Of a stretch of 64,000 bases of DNA, positions 1-12,462 are shown one piece after another. The notes beneath the pieces were generated by a model. It was not told where the DNA came from. It made no database searches and saw only the letters and a program-made list of their open reading frames with translations. Origin of the DNA: Phytoseiulus persimilis (lineage: Eukaryota > Arthropoda > Arachnida > Mesostigmata > Phytoseiidae); contig CM075102.1 in the NCBI GenBank assembly GCA_037576195.1, positions 24,362,745 to 24,426,744 on the forward strand, given 5' to 3'. How positions within the stretch are numbered: position 1 is the first letter of the stretch; the number at the start of each line of letters is the position of its first letter. Position numbers and translations under genes: made by a program.

Positions 1-44
1 CAGAGGTGAGCCTAGGGTTTCCCTGTCGGACTCTGATGAATCAT
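1..44 (-). CDS. possible exon fragment of a gene running off the left edge
   Basis: Read on the minus strand, the first bases of the window give an acidic, serine-rich stretch (VEYDSSESDRETLGSPL) that stays open to the edge. An AG sits just upstream of it at the end of a weak pyrimidine tract, so it could be the start of an exon. The composition resembles a cytoplasmic linker or tail. Only about 17 residues are visible, so no family can be named and chance is possible. Confidence 0.22.
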
Positions 45-848
45 ATTCGACTGCCTCCGCAGTACAGCGATAACGTCGAGAACTTCAGCTCAGGGTGCAT
101 GCCTCCCTTTCCGATCTGTACTGCACTGTCAGCCTCGCAAGATGATCCATCATAAAGCTCTCTCGGGTCCATCTCAACAGATTTTGATCTCAGGGTGCCG
201 GGTAATGTTCTTCCGAGGCGGAGCAATAAACTTTTTCCCAATGAAACCTGAGTCCGAGACCTCCGTCATGCGCCGAACGGAGTCAGAAAAGGTATCCTGC
301 CTCATCCCTTCCACCACGACAGCGCCTATGCCGCAACAACGAAGAAACAAGGATTCGGATTAAGTCGAGAAGATGCAGGCGTCGATACTCACTCCTGAAT
401 TGCATAAGAGCTCGTGAACGGGGCGTTGTCGCATCACAGCACTCTAGTGACAATCAGCAGTCTCAGGTGAACGACTAAGTGACACATCAGCCTGCTGCTT
501 TTCTCGAATGCTTCCCATCTCGTTGCATACGTAGGTTCTGCATGTCCAGCGGCAGAGCTTTGCATGTCCAGCGGACATGACGATTATATAGCTGTGAGGA
601 ATAGCTGTGAGCTGCGAAAGAATGTGGGGCTGAGCGATTCAAGCGACGTAAGCATATTTGAGGATTGTGGGTTGATACAGCAAGTTTGATTATTCGCGCC
701 ATTGCCACGTTTACGGCCCGTGATGACGACGCATGCTTCCGTAATCACGAGCTTTGAAAACCGTTGGAACGCCATGGGTTTCCGCCAGGGTTCCCCTGAG
801 TCAAGAAGGTGCCTTGCCGTTGTGCCGAAAGTTATTGCACTGGAAACC

Positions 849-992
849 CGTGGGGCCGAAAAAAAGGCCTTTGCAACAAGAATTCGTAGGGCCGAAAAAA
901 AGGCCGTTGCAACGAAAACCCGTAGGGCCAAAAAGAAAGCCGTTGCAACGAAAACCCGTAGGGCCGAAAAGAATCCCGCAGGGCCGGAAACC
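849..992. repeat. 36-bp minisatellite, four copies
   Basis: Four head-to-tail units of exactly 36 bp start at 849, 885, 921 and 957. Each unit begins cgtRgggccRaaaa; units 2 and 3 continue to gttgcaacgaaaacc and the fourth is the most diverged. Because 36 is a multiple of 3 and the unit lacks stops, long open frames appear on both strands. The plus strand reads as repeats of RRAEKKAVATKT and the minus strand as repeats of FRPYGFSLQR. I see no splice sites or conserved domain around it, so I treat it as a non-coding tandem repeat. Confidence 0.85.
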
Positions 993-3900
993 CTCTCTCT
1001 CGTTTTGATGGTAAAGCGAATCGAGCGAAGATTCTATGCACGGATCTGAGAGACTGCCCTCGCTCAATTCGGAAGTCAAGGTATTCGATCTCCAGGAAAG
1101 GATCTCCAGTGTGGTCGAGCTTGGAACCACGCCTGGTTGATAGGCATTTTCTCGCCACAACGTCGAAACTGATAAGAAGGATACAGGAGATATCAATCAA
1201 CTCATTTCGAGACCCACAGGCAAACCGAGCCGAAGGGGGCTATGCCCCCCTCCCCGAAAACTCTTCGATAGTATTGGGAAGGCTGAATTGAATTCTACAC
1301 CGATGGACGAAATCGTTCCGCAAATATTCAGTGTTATCAGGAAAATCTTCCCAGGTTTGAGAACCATGTTGATTGAGTCATGTAAAGCTGGTGACGAAGA
1401 TCATCATCAAACAGTGCAACTACAACTCTTGAGAGGGTGTTACGACAACATGTGTGTCTGAATCTTCGAGCTTCAACTTCACTTTGAGAGCAGCCAGAGA
1501 TTAGATGAGGTGACCTCAAAATAGAGAAAGGCTCCGGCTATTCATTGGGAAAATATGGTTCGACTCAGCTGTCTTGTTTCCCAAGGATAACTTTTCGATT
1601 TCACCAGTTGTCCCTGACTACTCCTCGCCTGAACGGTCCAGAGTCATATTTCTTCTCTCGGCATGTGGATAACGAAGAGATCTTCCGAATGAGCTAGAAT
1701 CAAGGAGTTCCAATCACAGCAAGAGTTTCTGAATGCGAAGAGAAAGATAAAAAAAAACTTATCGCTTGTCGTTTTCGACGACTCTATCGGAGACGAGTGC
1801 TCCGAATGCGATCGTTCCAGTTCATTCGCTTGCTGATTCCTTCAGCTACGAATGAGAAGAAACAGAATCGAAATCGATGCACCTGGTGAGGAGTACTTAA
1901 GGACAAATGGCAACATCAAGCAGTTATCCTCGGGAAATAAGACAACGGAGTCGAGCCGAGCTCAATCTCTGGATTCTCTCACAGCGAAGTTGTAGCCCGA
2001 GGAATCATCCTCTTAGATGCGGAGAGGAGTTGAAGTCCTCGAGCCGCTATAGATGTGTCGCAGATTGTGACACGTTCGAGTTCCATTCCGTGAGCTGCTC
2101 ATCGATCACAATCCAAGTGAGTCTGAACTTGTTCCCTCCCTTTTCTTCCAATGAGAATGCAAAATGAATGCTTCTTGCTGGTTTGGGAGAGGGTTCTTAT
2201 TTCTCCCATAGATCTTCGTGGGACCCAAAAAAGGCCGCCTGGGGCCATAAGCAGTGCTTCATACAATAGTGATGAATCAATATTACGCGTCAGCCTTGAG
2301 CCGATTGTTTCCATCGGTCGCATCCAGGGTATTTAATTTGGGCGAAACCGATTCGGTGTCATGCCGAATTCGCTGCTCGATGAACGGCCGATGTGTCTTA
2401 ATTTGGGCGTAGAATTAGGTCGGACCTGCAGCCCGCGAGGTCTTTTCTCAAGAATTTCCCAAGATGCTGATGAACCTTCTGGAACGGAATAACGAGATAT
2501 GGCGAGAGGAGGGACCTTATATGAAAATTTTCGCTACGCGGCTCGTTGGTTCCAAGTTATCGTCGTTTATCAAGCTGGGCGGTGAAGCTCGAGGTCTTCA
2601 ATCCAGAGAATCGCTAATGAGCTGCGACCAAATATTTCCTCATTGATTCATCTGCTGGCGACACCGACAGCTCGCTGGCACAAGAATCTTCAGCTGGGTG
2701 ACAGGATCGTCCGGCTCTGACGACCGCTTATAAGTTGGAACAGGTTACAAATCTCAATGGTTGGGCCATGAATGGAAATGAAACGCGTGAGCTTGACAGG
2801 ATCACAGGAGCGAATGTGAGGCATTTCCTGAATGACTGGTGCTGGTGCAGCGTCGTTGGCGAAGAAGTTGCCGGTCGCTGCGCTAAGGGTGATCGGGCTG
2901 GACCTCAGACGTGGATTTCCTCTTTTGATGATGGAAACCAGCTGAGGGACTGGCCTACATTGAGAACGAAGCAATAAGTCTCTGGAATTCGCTGCGTCGG
3001 AGAATCGAGCTCAAGGCGCTGCTTGCTCTCCGTGGGTTGGGAACAGCGGACTAAAGCCAAGCGACTCAGGATTCTTCCCTCACCAGTCTCCCACAAGCTC
3101 GGTGAGATTGTGAGTTGAGGAGAGCGGAACCGGCGCGATACCCCTGACGATTGCGCGTGGTTGACTTGCATGTTCTGTCCGAATGACGAGTCTCGGGAAC
3201 TCATGCAGTTTCTCGTCACAAGCGGAACGGATGGAACGTCTCGACGGTTTTCCCGCTCCCAACATGAGCATCCAGTACTCGAGGAGGTGGCCCCGTGGGT
3301 GGTTCCTAGTTCCCATCGGCGAGGCGACATTTCCATCTTACATCGTCAACTTGTTATCCTTCTTTTATTATTCCGACTTGTTCTGTCCCCCTAATCGTTT
3401 GAAGTTGTGATGGAAGGCGCAAGACGTGCAGGGACACAGAGTTTGGTTGATGGATTCCGTCGAGCTATTCGGAACGAAACAAACTATTCCTGGCATCCAG
3501 ACGGCCAGCCCCAAACCACGGAAGTACAACCGGGTGCATGGACTCCCTGGAGACATCAAACTGTTGATGTTAAGATCCACGTTGAAGATGCATCCCTGGC
3601 GATCCGATGAGCGTCCACCCGATCGGATCCATTGAGTGCTGTCCGAAGAAATAATTTGCGAACCATTCCGCCAAACAAGCGGTAGGGAGGAGAGGGTGCG
3701 GTGCAAAGAATTCGCTCCAAATTAAATGCATTCCGCGGTGGGTGCTGACAGCGCTTGGTCCGTTGCTCCGATCAGGCAATCAGGAGATGATTGAACGATT
3801 CCTGGACAGAATGCCGAGCCTAGAATCTGCTCGTTCTAGCAAACAGTCGCACGCGTTCACTTCGTCGTCTGGATCTCTCGGCGCTCGATTTGTTTGAAAC

Positions 3901-5483
3901 CTCGATCGTTCTCCCGCCCGCTCTTTGAACGAATGCGGGCATTATAATTTGTGCAAGCAATTGAGTCGATAATCGTCGCCATATTCCACTCGCTCGAAGA
4001 TCGAAGAGGATCCCTGCCATTATATCGACTATTACGGCATGGCATCAAAACCGCTGCCGCCGATGAAAACCGCCCGAGCCTCATGTATTCTGGTGCCGGA
4101 TCCACGAAGCCCACACCTCGTGAGAGCAACAGGACTTGTAAAGCCAACCGAGACCAGCGACGTAACAGAATAAATGAGTGGTGTGTTCCCAAATATTGGA
4201 ATCGTCTCCATCGAAGCCGATTGCCTTCTTCAAACGGAAACTGAAGAACCTCTCTGTGAAACGTAATGATACCCCTGGGAACTTCGCTCCTTTGTTGCGA
4301 TGAGCGTGCCTTTCAGTACGCTCAGTCGGCAGGGCTGTGAGTGAGCGCGTAAGGAAGCGTGCGTTTCGGACTCCTCCCGCACAACTGAATTATTTGGCAG
4401 AGCTTTTTTGTATCCTGCCCCGATGTGACAGAAAAAGTATCATTGTAACAGAGGCGGGGAGTTCCTCCAGAGTTCGCAGACGGTTGTCTCTTAGTTTCCT
4501 TCAACCCGATGTGGAAGCGTACCCGTCCTATAGGGAGTTTTTATCCGGTCTTCGAGTCATTTGTCACATGGAGTTTTTTGAACAATTCTCTCACGGACAT
4601 CACGTGCGTTGTTTTATCTCATCGCTCATCCCAAGAGGACGGCGGAGCACCACGGTTTTCATCTCTGAAAACACGTTCGGACTTCGGGAATCTGCGTGAG
4701 GAACACGTTCCTCATCGATCGCGGGATCAGAGTCCAGAGAGGGGATCAATGAATAAAGAGTGCATCCTCTCGGTTAGAACGGATCTTCATCTCTCCATCA
4801 TTTCTCCCATAGTTCAATTTATAACAGTGGCACTCCGATTCAGTTTCGGGAAAGAAAACAAATTTCATTCAGGTGTATGGCACACAAAATATTCACTTTC
4901 TCTTGGTTCTCCCAGAAACTTTATCCATTCTGATTCAGCAGCTTCAAGCTCGTCCGACAATGAACAACGGACAATATATCAGTTTTCCGCGGGGAATAGC
5001 GTCGTTCAAGCGCGGGCAACTTCAGTGTGTGCCCGGGTCATAGCAACCTGGTTTACGTTGAGGTGGGTACGACTATCATGTGCAAGTTCATTTGAAAATA
5101 CTTTCCTAAATGTGATGGTGAGTTCGTGTACTCGTGATTCATTGGAGAAACTTCCATGAAGCTTAGCGAGAGCGGAAAGGACCAACGATCGAGCCGCAGA
5201 GGGAGAGAAACGTTTAGGAGAGCAGAAGAAAGAGAACGAACCCGGAGTTTTGGAGAACTTGTGCAGTTCCATGGTTTTCGTGCGGATCGGGTGCGGATTC
5301 TTCGAGTTTAGCCGTGATGGAAAGTGCCACGAACACTCTGCCAAATTCGTCGATGGGAGAAAGCAATCAAGTTTCGAATGGAGTTCTGCGTCTCCCTCTT
5401 CCCTCCGTTGATTCCATTTGTTTGGCTCCCATCAGGCGTAAGGCTCAGGTGTCGCTGCTCCTTGGGCCTGATTCGGGTTCCGT

Positions 5484-5492
5484 TTTTATACA
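5484..5492 (+). promoter_or_regulatory. possible TATA-like box
   Basis: The sequence tttttatac lies about 85-90 bases upstream of the ATG of a signal-peptide exon at 5576. That spacing would place a start site near 5515-5520. The match to the TATA consensus is imperfect, and no initiator element was identified. Confidence 0.25.
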
Positions 5493-5575
5493 GGCTAATA
5501 GAAGTGATCATGGTTTCCTTTGGCAAAGTGGGGTCCGCGTCGTCAGCCGATTCGCTTGTTGATCTCAGTAGCGCG

Positions 5576-5652
5576 ATGAAGTTTGTTAGTTGCTTTCTTG
5601 CTGTTGCTGTTGTTGCTGATGCTGCTGTTGCTGCCATCGTTGCTCGTACGAG
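5576..5652 (+). CDS. signal-peptide exon of a possible small secreted protein
   Basis: An ATG opens a frame reading MKFVSCFLAVAVVADAA followed by VAAIVART. This is a hydrophobic, alanine/valine-rich leader with a lysine near the start, typical of a secretory signal peptide. The frame ends at a consensus donor (AG|gtgagt) in phase 2. A phase-compatible acceptor lies at 5834-5835 (ccttag). It would continue into a segment with four cysteines, including a Cys-Cys pair (DAARECIYRNGLTRCCNRSL), with a stop near 6052. A second strong donor (gctc|gtgagt) lies inside that segment, so the 3' structure is uncertain. No family is recognised. The GCT/GTT-rich codon run could also be low-complexity DNA that mimics a leader. 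Confidence 0.35.
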
Positions 5653-8600
5653 GTGAGTCAGGTTCTCACAACGATGCCTTGTGTGCTGGCTTTTGGTGCG
5701 ACAGTCGGTCCGAGACTGCTCTTCAAGTCAGTCTTAGGCGGGACACTGCTTTGAACGGGATTTTTCGTTTTTTTTTTCTTAACTTATTTTCTCTGACGAG
5801 ATTGCTCTGTGCTTGCGTGCGTCGAAGTGCCTTAGTGGTGCTCCTACTTCCCTCGATGCTGCTCGTGAGTGTATTTACCGCAACGGATTAACTCGATGTT
5901 GCAATAGAAGCTTAGGAGGAAGCCGAGGAATAGCTCAAAAGTCATTGATTTCCAGCGGTCTCGTCCCTCACCCTCACATATCTACGCTCAGGGCTCATCT
6001 GATCATAATAGTGTTCCTTCCAAGTGATCTTCATTGTGTTGTGAGAGGCTGACTGATCGGTGGACTGAATTCATGTGGATTGTGCACTGGTGCAAACTGA
6101 GAACATGTTTTCCGGGAGCAAGGCTGCGACGCGACCGTACGTGGTGCTGACTAGGTGGCTCAGACGCGGCGACGATTCAACTTTCTGTACGTTCCCGTGG
6201 GATCGAGTACAACGGCTCCATCTTACAGACGTTTCAATTCAGTTCGTCGACACTCAGGAGGATGTAGTCGTCCGAGTTTGGTTTCGCTGCAAAGGGAACG
6301 AGTGTTATTGACGCGAAGTCAAAAGCTCCTAACATTAAGCTATCCGTCGGAAGATCGTGTCCGACTTGGCTGGGGCTGGCTAGTTGACAAACGAGGGGTG
6401 AAAGTGTGAGGAGAGTTTTCTGAGCCGTAGTCGACTGGGTACATCGGGTTTTCTGGTCTGCCAAGGTACTGCCTATGACTCCCAGTAATCTGGTGAGGCC
6501 ATCGGCATCTTTGCCCCGTAATCCATCTAATGACCGGGCCCGTAGCCCATTATTCGGCGTCATTGTGTCGAAGCTGATTCCGGGCGAACGACTGCCGATC
6601 GGCCGCTGTGTCGGTCAGATAGATCGATCGCGTCTTCTCTATGAACTGCTCACCTGAAAGGTTCGGTTTCCCCGCTGAGGCGGTTGAATAACTCCGATCC
6701 GACGTCTCCTTGTCGAAGTACGGTCTCGTCGGGGTATCAGCCTGTTCTGCAGGTGTCAAAAGTAGCGCGAACGGAGCAGCCGAGACGGCAGCTTGCTTGC
6801 CGTGAAATCTCCGCAGAATGGAACTGAAACAATCGAGAGAAGCCCGTAGAATCACCTTCTCTGACTCGGGCTTGTTTTCAAGACTCCACTCGTTTTTCGT
6901 TGAGCTTGGAAATTAGGAACCGAGAGTCGGCGCTTCTGATTGAACCCGATGCTCCACACGAAGCAATTTCAGAAACACCAAAATGAAGCGTCTTCCAAGA
7001 GGAGATCGTTGATTCCGAGATAATTGTGGATTATTAGATCCAAGATTTTATTCGCTGTAGACCAAGCATATAATTATAATGATTCGCCGTCGATTTGCAC
7101 CTATCGATCCCGATCAGGACACGTGACGATTATCCGATGGCAAAACTATATCTTCGAGGGACTAAAGGAGCTCCCATGAACGTTGGCTCTTTCAGCTGTT
7201 CTGAGATAAATATGGCGCTCCGTCGAAACCTTGAGGACTCATGCTTGAGGAAGGTTGACGCGGTAAGCCTCAGCTTATCGCTTCCAAACCGACTCCTCCT
7301 TGAGAGTCGAGAAGCATCGCAATCAGCCTTGGAGGTGCGGGATCCGATAAGGGTGGGGGTAAATCTCGGGAAGCTCACCCCGCCCAAACGCTTCGATTGA
7401 TTATTCCGGTCAACAGTTGTTCTCTACCCTCATCGGGTTTCGATTGGTGTGAATTGATTGCGACTCAATATGATTGCGTGACATCATCGACAACGGATGG
7501 GATCCTCGAACGCTGCTCCATATCCGCCCAGCGAGAACGACTCATGAAAAGAATCGCTCGAATGGCTTGAACGGAGAACATCAGAGAACGAGAGCGCCAA
7601 ATTCCCGAATACTCAGTTCCCAACCATTGACATAACCAGCATGAGGAGCCACAAGCTGAAGCCCCGTGATTTGTAAATCTGATTCGAACTCGTTGAGGAA
7701 AAGGTCTGGTCACGCTACTGTTCCCGAGCCGAAAACGACTCAAGGGACAAGATATGTTCGAACAGTGCGAGAATGGGGCTGTGTAACAGAGCCGTCGCTG
7801 GAGTAGACAGGAATAGTGATAATCCCCTGATTACTGCTCCCCGATTGTTGTAACTCTAATACTCTCATGCAGCGACACACAGCCACAACCGTGCACCGGT
7901 TGTAGAATGCGCCGTTGCAGCCCCCACACTCACTGATATCTCGGACTCACGATAACTATCTGATGACTCAGAGTACAAAAGGTCGTTGACTCCCATCGAA
8001 CCTCGTGATCCGAGCCTACGGTATGGACGCTCCGAATCAGGTGATCCACAAACGGCGCTCGAACAACCATTGCTTGTCTGGAGAGGACTTTTTGTGCATT
8101 GCTCATTCTGCGGTCCGCGTTGTGATACTCATTTGACTCTTCCTTCTCAGACGTGTGGGTCTCCGCTGACAGCTTCTTCGGACTCTCTGGGCGTAGGCCT
8201 CATTCATCTGGGGGGTCGGCAGCGACGCCTTCTTGTGTTCATAGACGGTGTGTTGAATAATTCGCGCCTAATTATAATGAATGTTCGATCGGCTCATGAA
8301 GCAACAAACATGAAACGCCGACGAATTATCTCCAATATTGGCGGAGCATGAGATGACGAATCCGTGGGATCTTTTCCACTCTCAGGGCAGAAATGCTCCG
8401 CTCTGCCTAGAACCGCTTGTCGACGATGAGGACCAAGACGGCTCGGATTTGCAAATTGGAACACCGTCATGATGTCCTAATGGACTGTCTACGTAACAAC
8501 AGCGGCAACGGCATCCACAACAACATCAACAAGAACAGAAATAGCAAAGGCACAAAAAAAGAAGACGGAGGGACAGACGGACGGAGGGACAGACAGCCGT

Positions 8601-9940
8601 CGTTGTCAGCGGGGAACCCTCCGTGGCGTATAAACGAAGTTGGCGAATCGGGCAACAGAGGAAAAAATTGCGTTTTATAAGCTGTCAATGTTCGATTATC
8701 CGCCGTTTGGGAGGACCGTCGCAAATCGTCGGATGTCACGCCGCTCAGACGTCAAAAAGAGTCTTGTGGTGGACCTCGAGCTGCTTCTCTGCCAAGACAA
8801 AGTTCAGAAGCCTGTGCCGCTCGATTCAGCCGACGCGTCTCAATCAGTTGATCTCTGAACCGACGAAGAGTCAACCGTTCCGATCGATGAATGGTTTGAC
8901 TCGAATGAAGTGCTGTGGAAACGAGCTGAATCACGACAATAGACATTCACGATGAACGTCCACAATTAGGAGGGTGAACGCATCTTGCAGACGAAACTCC
9001 AGCGCGTCACTCAGAGACTCATTCCCACCGGTGAAAGCTCAGTCAACCCAGAGAGTTTGAAGGGAATGGAACTCACCTAAGGATGCTATATTTCCAACGC
9101 GGCGAACCTCGTCGGGTAGAGTGTTCTGAGGTGAGCGATATCGATTTTAGCGAGGCTGTACATCGATTGCGTTCAACCGTTTCTGCAGCGGGGAACCACT
9201 TCCAGAGCACCGCCGTCGCGCCTGGTTTTCATCCTGTCACATCTGCCAGCTCCAGCTGACACGCGACCGACGTGCCATGGTTCAAGGATCTGAAACAGAA
9301 CGAAAATTGAAAGCTTGAAGCGCGTCCCGTGCAACAAGAATTCGGAAAGCACTCAAGATCTACAGCATCGTCATCGCTTCTCATCGGGAGTTCTCGGTCA
9401 ACCGGATGGTCGCAGACGACCAATGCTGGGGCCGGCTGGAGGCGAGCGCAGCGGGGGAATGGAAAAGTCAAAAGACGAGAACTCCACGGGAACCATAAAC
9501 AGTTGAAAGCAGCAGACTCTTAGACGGAGAGGAGCTCGAGAACGAACAGAAGTACGCCACACCCAATACTGATGAGAAAACCCTGTGTTTCCACTCGCTG
9601 AACGCTCACAGTGAATTTTCCTCACGACAAAGGTAAGAAAAGAAGGTGCGTCTCATTGTTCTAAGGGATTTCGGGAGGATCGTTTGACGCCCGCAACAAC
9701 GGCGACAAGAACAAAACGTTCCTACGAGAAATGGAGTCAGCGCACGATCGACGTTCGTTCAGAAACAGAACTTCGAATACGAAAGGAAACGTCAAAACTC
9801 GAACCGCTTCTTGTTCTTCCTTCCTCGCCGAGAAGTCTTCGGCATATTTAACAGCAAACGCAGACTTTAGGCGAGTCCAACGTTTGCTCGAAGCCAGAAG
9901 ACCCGTGTTTGACGTACCCACGAAACGCTCGGTCTTCCGT
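5653..9940. other. no confident gene
   Basis: Beyond the possible second exon near 5836-6052, I find only short frames. A tataaa box at about 8629-8634 precedes a 56-codon frame (ATG near 8687) that starts MFDYPPFGRTVANRRM, without further support. A short ggacagac-type tandem run lies at about 8571-8598. No terminal inverted repeats or recognised domains were seen. Confidence 0.35.
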
Positions 9941-9946
9941 GGATTA

Positions 9947-9952
9947 TTTATT
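9947..9952 (-). promoter_or_regulatory. poly(A) signal AATAAA
   Basis: AATAAA on the minus strand, about 54 bases past the stop of the membrane-protein gene ending at 10006. This position is typical for cleavage and polyadenylation, and it supports the reading of that exon as terminal. Confidence 0.55.
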
Positions 9953-10005
9953 CTTCCTAAAGCGAACATTCCTGTCTGTTTGATTCCTCCTGACGGAACG
10001 GCGTT

Positions 10006-10889
10006 CTACTCCTGACAGAGGCCAACTGCCTCGCACCTTTCGCGCCGTTTTGGGAGTTTGACAACAGCATCAGTCGGTCCAACACCGACGATGATGACAG
10101 TGCCATCCTGCGGTACCATATCCGAACCAGTACCGGCACCAACTTCAGCATGATCAGAAGATGGCTATACCACCGGCAGAAGCCATCGCGCCAGCAGCGG
10201 CGGCGGTGGACTTACCATCCACATGTTCGCTTGACTTGTTAGCCATCTATAAACTCGCGTCTGTGAACCTGCGGGGCGCCAATAGGAAAAAAGAAAAACT
10301 AATCTCGTCCCCGGCGTGACAGAGCGCGCAAGACAGACAGCCAGTTATGTAGCCGGTCGAGGAGCGTGTTTAAAAACCCTTCGAGTTCTTTCGTTTCTTC
10401 TGCGTTTCCATTTATCTCTCCGAACGAGCGCGTGGATTGAAGAAAGAAAATAGAGAGAGCTTGTCCGAGACAATCGGCTCGACAGTGGTCAAGCGTTGTA
10501 CGTTTCTGGACAAAGCACATTCGTTGTCTGCTAGAATCTAAATCACTGAGGACATCGTGACTCGGCTTTTCTTACCACGTCCGCCGGCGACTCGTTGTGC
10601 CTATCTGTTGCCCGCTCGGTCTGCATTCTTTTCGCTCCCTGCATACCCTGTGTAGAATCGTCTGTGAACGCGACGTCGACGGCTGCGGGTACGGGATTCA
10701 TTCGGTCAGGAACCTTTTCGGGTCTCGCGAGCATGAACAACTCATTGCATTCATTTACTTGTGAATTGGCACCTTTGGGTGATGTTTTTTTGTGAACGTG
10801 AGCAGCAGCATCGACGACCGCGGCGACAAGAGCCCCAATAACACCGACACCGACTCCGACAACAATAATGATGTCGCTACCATTAGATG
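10006..10889 (-). CDS. 3' end of a single-pass membrane protein gene (three exons visible)
   Basis: Three exons join in phase. They are 10576-10889 (acceptor cacag, donor gtg|gtaaga), a 31-nt microexon at 10216-10246 (acceptor tttatag, donor gtaagt) and 10006-10142 (acceptor gctgaag, stop TAG). The first encodes GSDIIIVVGVGVGVIGALVA followed by AVVDAAAHVHKK, a Gly/Val/Ala-rich transmembrane helix followed by positive charges. About 75 polar residues follow, as expected of a cytoplasmic tail. The last exon ends in KLPKRRERCEAVGLCQE. AATAAA follows the stop at 54 bases. The ectodomain and signal exons were not located. One phase-compatible upstream candidate is 12463-12589 (starts MTPLRTVGTALLKTLL, donor gtaagc). 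No domain is recognised, so the function is unknown. The acceptors are weak, which limits confidence. Confidence 0.5.
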
Positions 10890-11384
10890 CTGTGTCGTGC
10901 ACCAACAAATCGATGCATCTCAACCACCCCAGCCGGCGGGTCTCCCATGGGGCTGGCGGCTCCTCGTGCGCCCATTTCTTTCCCCGTATGCCGACTGCAG
11001 ACTTTTTTTCCCTCAGCTAGGTTTTCCGCTGAGGATCGATACCGCATGCGGGAGCTCGCGCGTATATTCCACTCACAACAACAGAAGCGACGATCAACTC
11101 AACTGTTTCGATTACCGGTGCAGCACAAAGACCACCGGATGGACTGCTTGGATCACCAGCTCAACAATGAAAGCAACAGCACCAAGAGCAGAGGCGACGG
11201 AGCAGCAGCAGCAGAGACAATTTCACACGAATATCTTTTCAGAGGAAGAGCCGAAGAAAAGCGAACGGAGACGCAACGATCAAGAGGAGCGAACTTCGAT
11301 CAGCGTGGGAATTCAATCTACAGGGAGGTCTTTTACTTCAAACTCACTACCATTCGGAGAATTCTGTGGAAAGAAAAGAAAAAA

Positions 11385-11402
11385 ATATATATATATATAT
11401 AC
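11385..11402. repeat. (TA)n microsatellite
   Basis: An uninterrupted run of alternating a and t, directly after an A-rich tract. It lies 5' of the possible membrane-protein gene and has no coding meaning. Confidence 0.9.
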
Positions 11403-12113
11403 ATCCACAGGTGGAATACCAAGAAGCGCGAGAAGAAAGGAAGCCACCACAGCAGCCAGAGCATTGGTGAATACCGGGAGGAAATAAATAAGAAGAAGGA
11501 GCAGCGGTGGAACGCCCGCTAGCAAGGACTGGGCTTCGATTTCGGAGAAGCGAAACGGATACTACGAAAGTGTTCCACTCTATTTTTTATCTTTCCTGAT
11601 TCTGTATTCCGCCGGGACTTCTGCGGGCATACTGCGCTGAGAATCCTCGGTAGCGGGATGGCGCACGAGTTCGCACGGAGCCGCATACAAACTAAGAGGA
11701 AAAATTCAATTTTCTGGCGGTGCTCGTGGATCACGAATGTCACCACTTGAGAAACCGAAGCGAACGAAAATGAACTTCTGCCACATCGATTCAAGATACG
11801 TCGATAGCGCGGATCAGGGGACCCGATCAGACGTATTCGATTCCCGAATGCGAATCCGGAAGTCGATTCTGGTATATTGTCGGGGAGGAGAGCATCTGAA
11901 CCGGTTCCGAGTCTCATGCGTCGAACGATTCCGAGCGGAATTTCTCTGTCAGCTCTAAGTCGTTGAAGGTTTGATCGGAAACTCTCGCGGAGTCCTGTCT
12001 GCTCCAGGTGGGACGCAGTCAGAGAGACATCGAGGTAGAAACGACGAAACATCTTCGAGTAAGATAAAGGTCCCATATTCCGAGCACATGAGTTGGAATA
12101 GGCCTGCGGGGAG

Positions 12114-12368
12114 ATGAACCTTCTCCACAACCCGATAATTCCAACTTCGTCTGAGAGCGTCAGAAACGACGCACAGGTGTTAGCTGCGAGCTACAAGAAC
12201 GACACGACAATCACGCAGAAACTTTCCACATCCGCTCAAACTGTTCCTCCTCATTATTGTTTCCCCGCTAGAAATGCTTTCCATCGAGCAAAGCCAACAT
12301 TCAATCGTGGAATGCGTTTGACCAATAGAACTTGTACCATTCAGAGTCCGTTTGGTCGCCAAAGATAA
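12114..12368 (+). CDS. short open frame, unknown
   Basis: A single 84-codon frame from an ATG, beginning MNLLHNPIIPTSSESVRNDA and ending FGRQR. It is rich in Ser, Thr, Asn and Arg. There is no signal peptide, membrane segment or known motif. An AATAAA lies nearly 390 bases downstream at about 12754-12759. A frame of this length is expected by chance in DNA of this composition, so support is weak. Confidence 0.18.
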   Translation: MNLLHNPIIPTSSESVRNDAQVLAASYKNDTTITQKLSTSAQTVPPHYCFPARNAFHRAKPTFNRGMRLTNRTCTIQSPFGRQR

Positions 12369-12462
12369 TTTTTCAGCCGTGCCTCTTGGAGGAGAGACAG
12401 AACGATTCGGAACGACCGAAGCGGTTCGACGACTGAAATTCCTCTGACTTGATCTTGCTTAC

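Larger units (their letters stand above)
1..5480. other. no confident gene; non-coding or unrecognised
   Basis: Apart from the edge fragment and the minisatellite, this stretch contains only scattered short open frames on both strands. The longest is 216 codons at 4509-5159 on the plus strand and has no recognisable domain, signal peptide or splice context. No repeat ends or poly(A)-linked exons were found. Confidence 0.4.

Noticed and set aside
4509-5159. 216-codon plus-strand open frame
   Set aside because: No domain, leader, splice or poly(A) support. In DNA of this base composition a few frames of this size are expected by chance.
10792-11522. Overlapping plus-strand frames of 211 and 231 codons
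   Set aside because: They start antisense to the minus-strand transmembrane exon, then run through AGC-rich low-complexity sequence and a TA microsatellite. They look like by-products of skewed composition.
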